Part shown: piece by piece, positions 61,425-64,000 of the stretch
Position numbering within the stretch: the stretch's first letter is position 1
Layout of the letters: each line of letters starts with the position of its first letter
Source: Gordonia hankookensis
GTDB lineage: Bacteria; Actinomycetota; Actinomycetes; Mycobacteriales; Mycobacteriaceae
Assembly: GCF_014673215.1 (NCBI RefSeq)
Contig: NZ_JACWMS010000002.1
Coordinates: 1,488,001-1,552,000, forward strand
Direction: 5' to 3'
DNA: 64,000 nt
Notes under the pieces: generated by a model
Told to the model about the DNA's origin: nothing
The model's input: only the letters and a program-made list of their open reading frames with translations
Database searches by the model: none
Position numbers and translations under genes: made by a program

Positions 61425-62420
61425 ATGACCGACCAGATGCGGAGGGTCATGCGCACAGCAATCCATGTCTTCGACGACGCGTCGCTGTTTCACATCGCCG
61501 CGCCTCAGATGGTGTTGGGCGAGGTGGCGCGGCTCGGTCTTGCCGAGGACTGGACGACAACGTTGTGGTCGCTCGACGGCCGCGCGGTGCGGACCGCCGA
61601 GGGCAACACGTTGTCCGATGTGGCGGATCCGTCGGTGGCCGACGACGCCGACATCGTGGTCATCCCCACCTGGCCGGCGGACCTGCCGCCGATCGACGAC
61701 GGACTCCGCACCGTGATGTGCGACGCGCATGCGCGTGGGGCGGTGATCGTCGGTCTGTGTCTCGGAGCGGTGGCCGTTGCGGACTCGGGTCTCATCGCCG
61801 GGCGGTCGGCGGTCACCCACTGGCAGTGGATGTCTCAACTCGCCCAGCGTGATCCGACCCTGCGGATGGATTCGTCGGTGCTCTACATCGACCACGGCGA
61901 TGTGATCACGTCGGCAGGGACAGCGGCATCCATCGACGCATGCCTGCACATCGTCCGGCGATTCCTCGGTGCGTCGGCGGCCAATCGGGTGGCGCGCAGC
62001 CTGGTCGTGGCACCGCATCGTGACGGCGGCCAGGCGCAGTACATCGAGCGTCCCGTTGCCGACCATCCCGCCGGTGATCCGATCTCGGAGGTATGTGCCT
62101 GGGCGCTGGCACACCTCGATCACGATCTCTCGGTCGACGAACTGGCCGCGCGTGCGCGCATGAGCCGTCGGAGCCTTGTCCGCAACTTTCGGGACGCCAC
62201 CGGGATGTCGCCGGCGAAATGGGTTCTGGACCAACGTCTGGACGAGGCCCGTGTGCTGCTCGAGCGGACGCGCTGGGGCATGGACCGTGTCGCCCACGCC
62301 TGTGGATTCGGGAGTGCTGTGACGATGAGGCAGAACTTCGTGAAGGTGTATGCGACCACACCGTCGGCCTATCGAGCGTCCTTCGGTATCGAGGCCGCCG
62401 CGACGTCTGCTCCGCAATGA
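61425..62420 (+). CDS. GlxA-family (DJ-1/PfpI + AraC) transcriptional regulator
   Basis: The 331-residue regulator has a DJ-1/PfpI-like N-terminal domain (TAIHVFDDASLFHIAAPQMVLGEVARLG; GLCLGAVAVADSGLIAGRSAVTHWQW with the elbow Cys) and a C-terminal AraC domain (LSVDELAARARMSRRSLVRNFRDATGMSPAKWVLDQRLDEARVLLERTRWGMDRVAHACGF). ATG 61425 is the outermost start; ATG 61449 with GGAGG only 3 nt upstream is possible. The target is probably the divergent isochorismatase-family gene. Confidence 0.88.
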   Translation: MTDQMRRVMRTAIHVFDDASLFHIAAPQMVLGEVARLGLAEDWTTTLWSLDGRAVRTAEGNTLSDVADPSVADDADIVVIPTWPADLPPIDDGLRTVMCDAHARGAVIVGLCLGAVAVADSGLIAGRSAVTHWQWMSQLAQRDPTLRMDSSVLYIDHGDVITSAGTAASIDACLHIVRRFLGASAANRVARSLVVAPHRDGGQAQYIERPVADHPAGDPISEVCAWALAHLDHDLSVDELAARARMSRRSLVRNFRDATGMSPAKWVLDQRLDEARVLLERTRWGMDRVAHACGFGSAVTMRQNFVKVYATTPSAYRASFGIEAAATSAPQ

Positions 62421-62452
62421 TGTAGAAGATCCGAACTGTTGCGGAGCATCGA

Positions 62453-62458
62453 TAGAGT
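62453..62458 (+). promoter_or_regulatory. -10 box TAGAGT of a leaderless gene (LysR regulator)
   Basis: TAGAGT ends 8 nt before the ATG at 62467. Confidence 0.4.
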
Positions 62459-62466
62459 CATTCCTC

Positions 62467-63363
62467 ATGGATGTGAAGCGGCTGCGGTTGCTGCGGGAGT
62501 TCGCCGACCGTGGGGCGGTCGGCGCCGTCGCCGACGCGATGCACATGACGCCGTCTGCGGTGTCTCAGCAGCTGAAGGTGCTCGCCAAGGAGTCCGGCGT
62601 GGAACTCCTCGAGCAAGACGGCCGGCGGATACGCCTCACCGATGCGGGTCGGGCCCTGGTCCTACGTGCCGACGAGGTGATCGCCGCCGTCGAGCGGGCC
62701 CAGGAGGAGATGGCCGGGTACCGGTCGGGGAAGAGTTCGGTGCGCTTGGCGATGTTCCCGTCGGGCGCGACGCTGTTGCTGCCGGCCGTGCTCGATCGGG
62801 CCTCAGGTGCGGGGATCGACGTGCACGCCTCCGAACTCGACGTCGGCTACTCGGATGCCGCGCCCTCGCTGGCCGATTTCGACGTCGTGGTGACCCACCG
62901 GGACGAGCGTGCGGCGTCGGTGCGTGAACCCCGTGTCGAGGTGACCGAGTTGATGCGTGAGCCGGTCGACGTGGTGGTCGCCCGTGAATCGGCGCTGGCG
63001 CACCACGACGAGGTCGACGTCGTCGAGCTGGCCGACCACGACTGGATCAGCGTGGAGGGGGGATTGCCCATCGACGATGTGCTGCTGTCGATCTCGGCGG
63101 TGACCGGCGTGGCTCCCCGGGTGACGCAACGGATGCTCGACTTCGCGACCATCGAGGCCATCGTCGCAGCCGGTCACGGTATCGCGCTGATCCCGCGCTT
63201 CGCGGTGCGGCATCCCGGGGTGAAACGGTTGGAGCTCAAGGGTGTTCGGGCGGCACGGGTGTACGAGGCGCTGACCCGGCCGTCGTCACGGGTTGCGGTG
63301 CAGGCCGTGGTGGGCCACCTCGCGGAGTCGGCTCGGCGTGAATCCGACCGTTCCCGAACATGA
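62467..63363 (+). CDS. LysR-family transcriptional regulator
   Basis: The 298-residue protein has an N-terminal winged helix (MDVKRLRLLREFADRGAVGAVADAMHMTPSAVSQQLKVLAKESGVELLEQDGRRIRLTDAG, 1-60), a linker helix, and a type 2 periplasmic-binding-like effector domain (SSVRLAMFPSGATLLLPAVLDR; DFDVVVTHRDER; IEAIVAAGHGIALIPRFAV). It starts 46 nt after the GlxA regulator with its own -10 box. LysR regulators of this subgroup often control exporters, but the EamA gene here is not adjacent. Confidence 0.9.
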   Translation: MDVKRLRLLREFADRGAVGAVADAMHMTPSAVSQQLKVLAKESGVELLEQDGRRIRLTDAGRALVLRADEVIAAVERAQEEMAGYRSGKSSVRLAMFPSGATLLLPAVLDRASGAGIDVHASELDVGYSDAAPSLADFDVVVTHRDERAASVREPRVEVTELMREPVDVVVARESALAHHDEVDVVELADHDWISVEGGLPIDDVLLSISAVTGVAPRVTQRMLDFATIEAIVAAGHGIALIPRFAVRHPGVKRLELKGVRAARVYEALTRPSSRVAVQAVVGHLAESARRESDRSRT

Positions 63364-63397
63364 TTCGCGTGGCGGCGAACTCGAGAGCCCGGCCGGG

Positions 63398-64000
63398 TCA
63401 GCTGCCGGCCGCAGACTTCGCCCGCCGACGCGGCGCCGCCTTGGTGGCCGGGGCCTTGGTGGCGCTCCGTGAACGCTTGGCCGCACTCGTCGGCGCGTTC
63501 TTCTGCTCGTCGATGAGCCGGCTGGTGTGGTCGAGAATGCAGCTGAGCCCGTACTCGAAGTTCTGCTCGTCGGGAGCACCGCCCACGCGGCCCTTGGCGG
63601 CGGCCTCGGCGAGCAACGGGGTCTGATCGGGCGTGATGATCAGATTCTCGTAGTAGGCCTGGGCGGCCGAGTCCTCGGCCTTGTTCTTCTCGTGCAGGCG
63701 CTCGAGCACCACCGATCCTCGCACGTGCAGCTGCACTGCCGAGTAGCTGTCGTAGGCATCCTCGAGGGACAGCCCTTCGCGCATCAGGTTCTCGACCGAC
63801 CGCTCGATCTCCAGCGCGCCGAGCTGCGCATTGCGCGGCCCGAGCGATGACCTGATGAGGATGAGATCGCAGAGGATCGGGTTCTTCAAGAACACATCCC
63901 GCATGGCGTGAGCGTGATCATGCAGACGCGTCCGCCAGTCGTCGCTCGAGTGCTTGAGGGCTGCGGCGAGGCCGTACCGTTCGAGGGCGCGGTCGGTCAT
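63398..64000 (-). CDS. TetR-family regulator, C-terminal part (5' end beyond the window)
   Basis: The visible ~200 residues are an all-helical TetR_C-type ligand domain (ALERYGLAAALKHSSDDWRTRLHDHAHAMRDVFLKNPIL; FEYGLSCILDHTSRLIDEQ). The helix-turn-helix expected at the N-terminus is absent because the frame runs off the window; the ATG at 64000 is an internal Met. The tail AAKRSRSATKAPATKAAPRRRAKSAAGS is a Lys/Ala/Arg-rich histone-H1-like extension unusual for TetR proteins. The ligand is unknown. Confidence 0.75.
   Translation of the reverse strand: MTDRALERYGLAAALKHSSDDWRTRLHDHAHAMRDVFLKNPILCDLILIRSSLGPRNAQLGALEIERSVENLMREGLSLEDAYDSYSAVQLHVRGSVVLERLHEKNKAEDSAAQAYYENLIITPDQTPLLAEAAAKGRVGGAPDEQNFEYGLSCILDHTSRLIDEQKNAPTSAAKRSRSATKAPATKAAPRRRAKSAAGS

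Overview
The window is high-GC actinobacterial chromosome from a mycolic-acid-containing lineage, most likely Gordonia or a close relative (genus is inference). The support is a complete SigK/RskA operon, a BfaA/BfaB tuberculostearate-type pair beside dnaX, mycothiol-dependent enzymes, a mycofactocin-type SDR, MurT/GatD, and many genes with leaderless -10/start architecture. The order aspC, 4.5S RNA, dnaX, bfaB, bfaA, SRPBCC, ybaB, recR, gatD, murT follows the Rv3722c to Rv3712 block of Mycobacterium tuberculosis as I remember it.

Layout. 1-2.7 kb: end of a secreted polymorphic-toxin-like protein, an ATGA-overlapping candidate immunity gene and a TY-Chap-like chaperone. 2.8-8.9 kb: a FAS1 lipoprotein (MPT70/MPT83 type) divergent from a five-TM molybdoprotein, then an EthA-like Baeyer-Villiger monooxygenase, an HpnE/desaturase-like flavoprotein and a divergent TetR. 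8.9-16.6 kb: DinB-like protein, acyl-CoA synthetase with divergent GAF-LuxR regulator, two Rho-N-domain proteins, S-hydroxymethylmycothiol dehydrogenase plus MBL hydrolase, ATP-dependent DNA ligase LigB. 16.6-22.2 kb: minus-strand operon flavoprotein-DUF1365-ufaA1-DUF1295-sigK-rskA with every junction overlapping. 22.2-28 kb: small membrane proteins, TIGR03086 protein, AraC and GAF regulators, methyltransferase, SOS-controlled dinB. 28-38 kb: citrate transporter with CitA/CitB two-component system, SDR, phosphoketolase, TrpB2, DUF429, GNAT. 38-43 kb: hydrolase, two-gene divergent GlxA/HMG-CoA lyase region, malonyl-CoA-synthetase-like ligase, candidate sRNA, tRNA-Ser(GGA), SRP RNA. 43-57.5 kb: the conserved aspC-dnaX-recR-murT block. 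57.5-64 kb: lipase, EamA exporter and luciferase-like monooxygenase with unusually overlapping frames, isochorismatase-type hydrolase with divergent GlxA regulator, LysR, and a cut TetR.

The strongest system-level observation is a SigK regulon. Three promoters with the same architecture (CCATCC or CAATCC, exactly 15 bp, then [C/G]CGAA[T/C]) lie before the FAS1 lipoprotein, before the divergent membrane molybdoprotein, and before the six-gene sigK operon, where transcription would start at or next to the ATG. This ties a cell-surface FAS1 lipoprotein, a lipid-modifying operon and a predicted Sec/Tat dual-targeted molybdoenzyme to one anti-sigma-controlled switch.

Other structure: a dispersed intergenic repeat family with local tandem amplification, a small repeat inserted in frame in two genes, and two palindromic -10 regions shared by divergent promoters. 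No CRISPR array, insertion sequence, integrase or prophage gene was seen.
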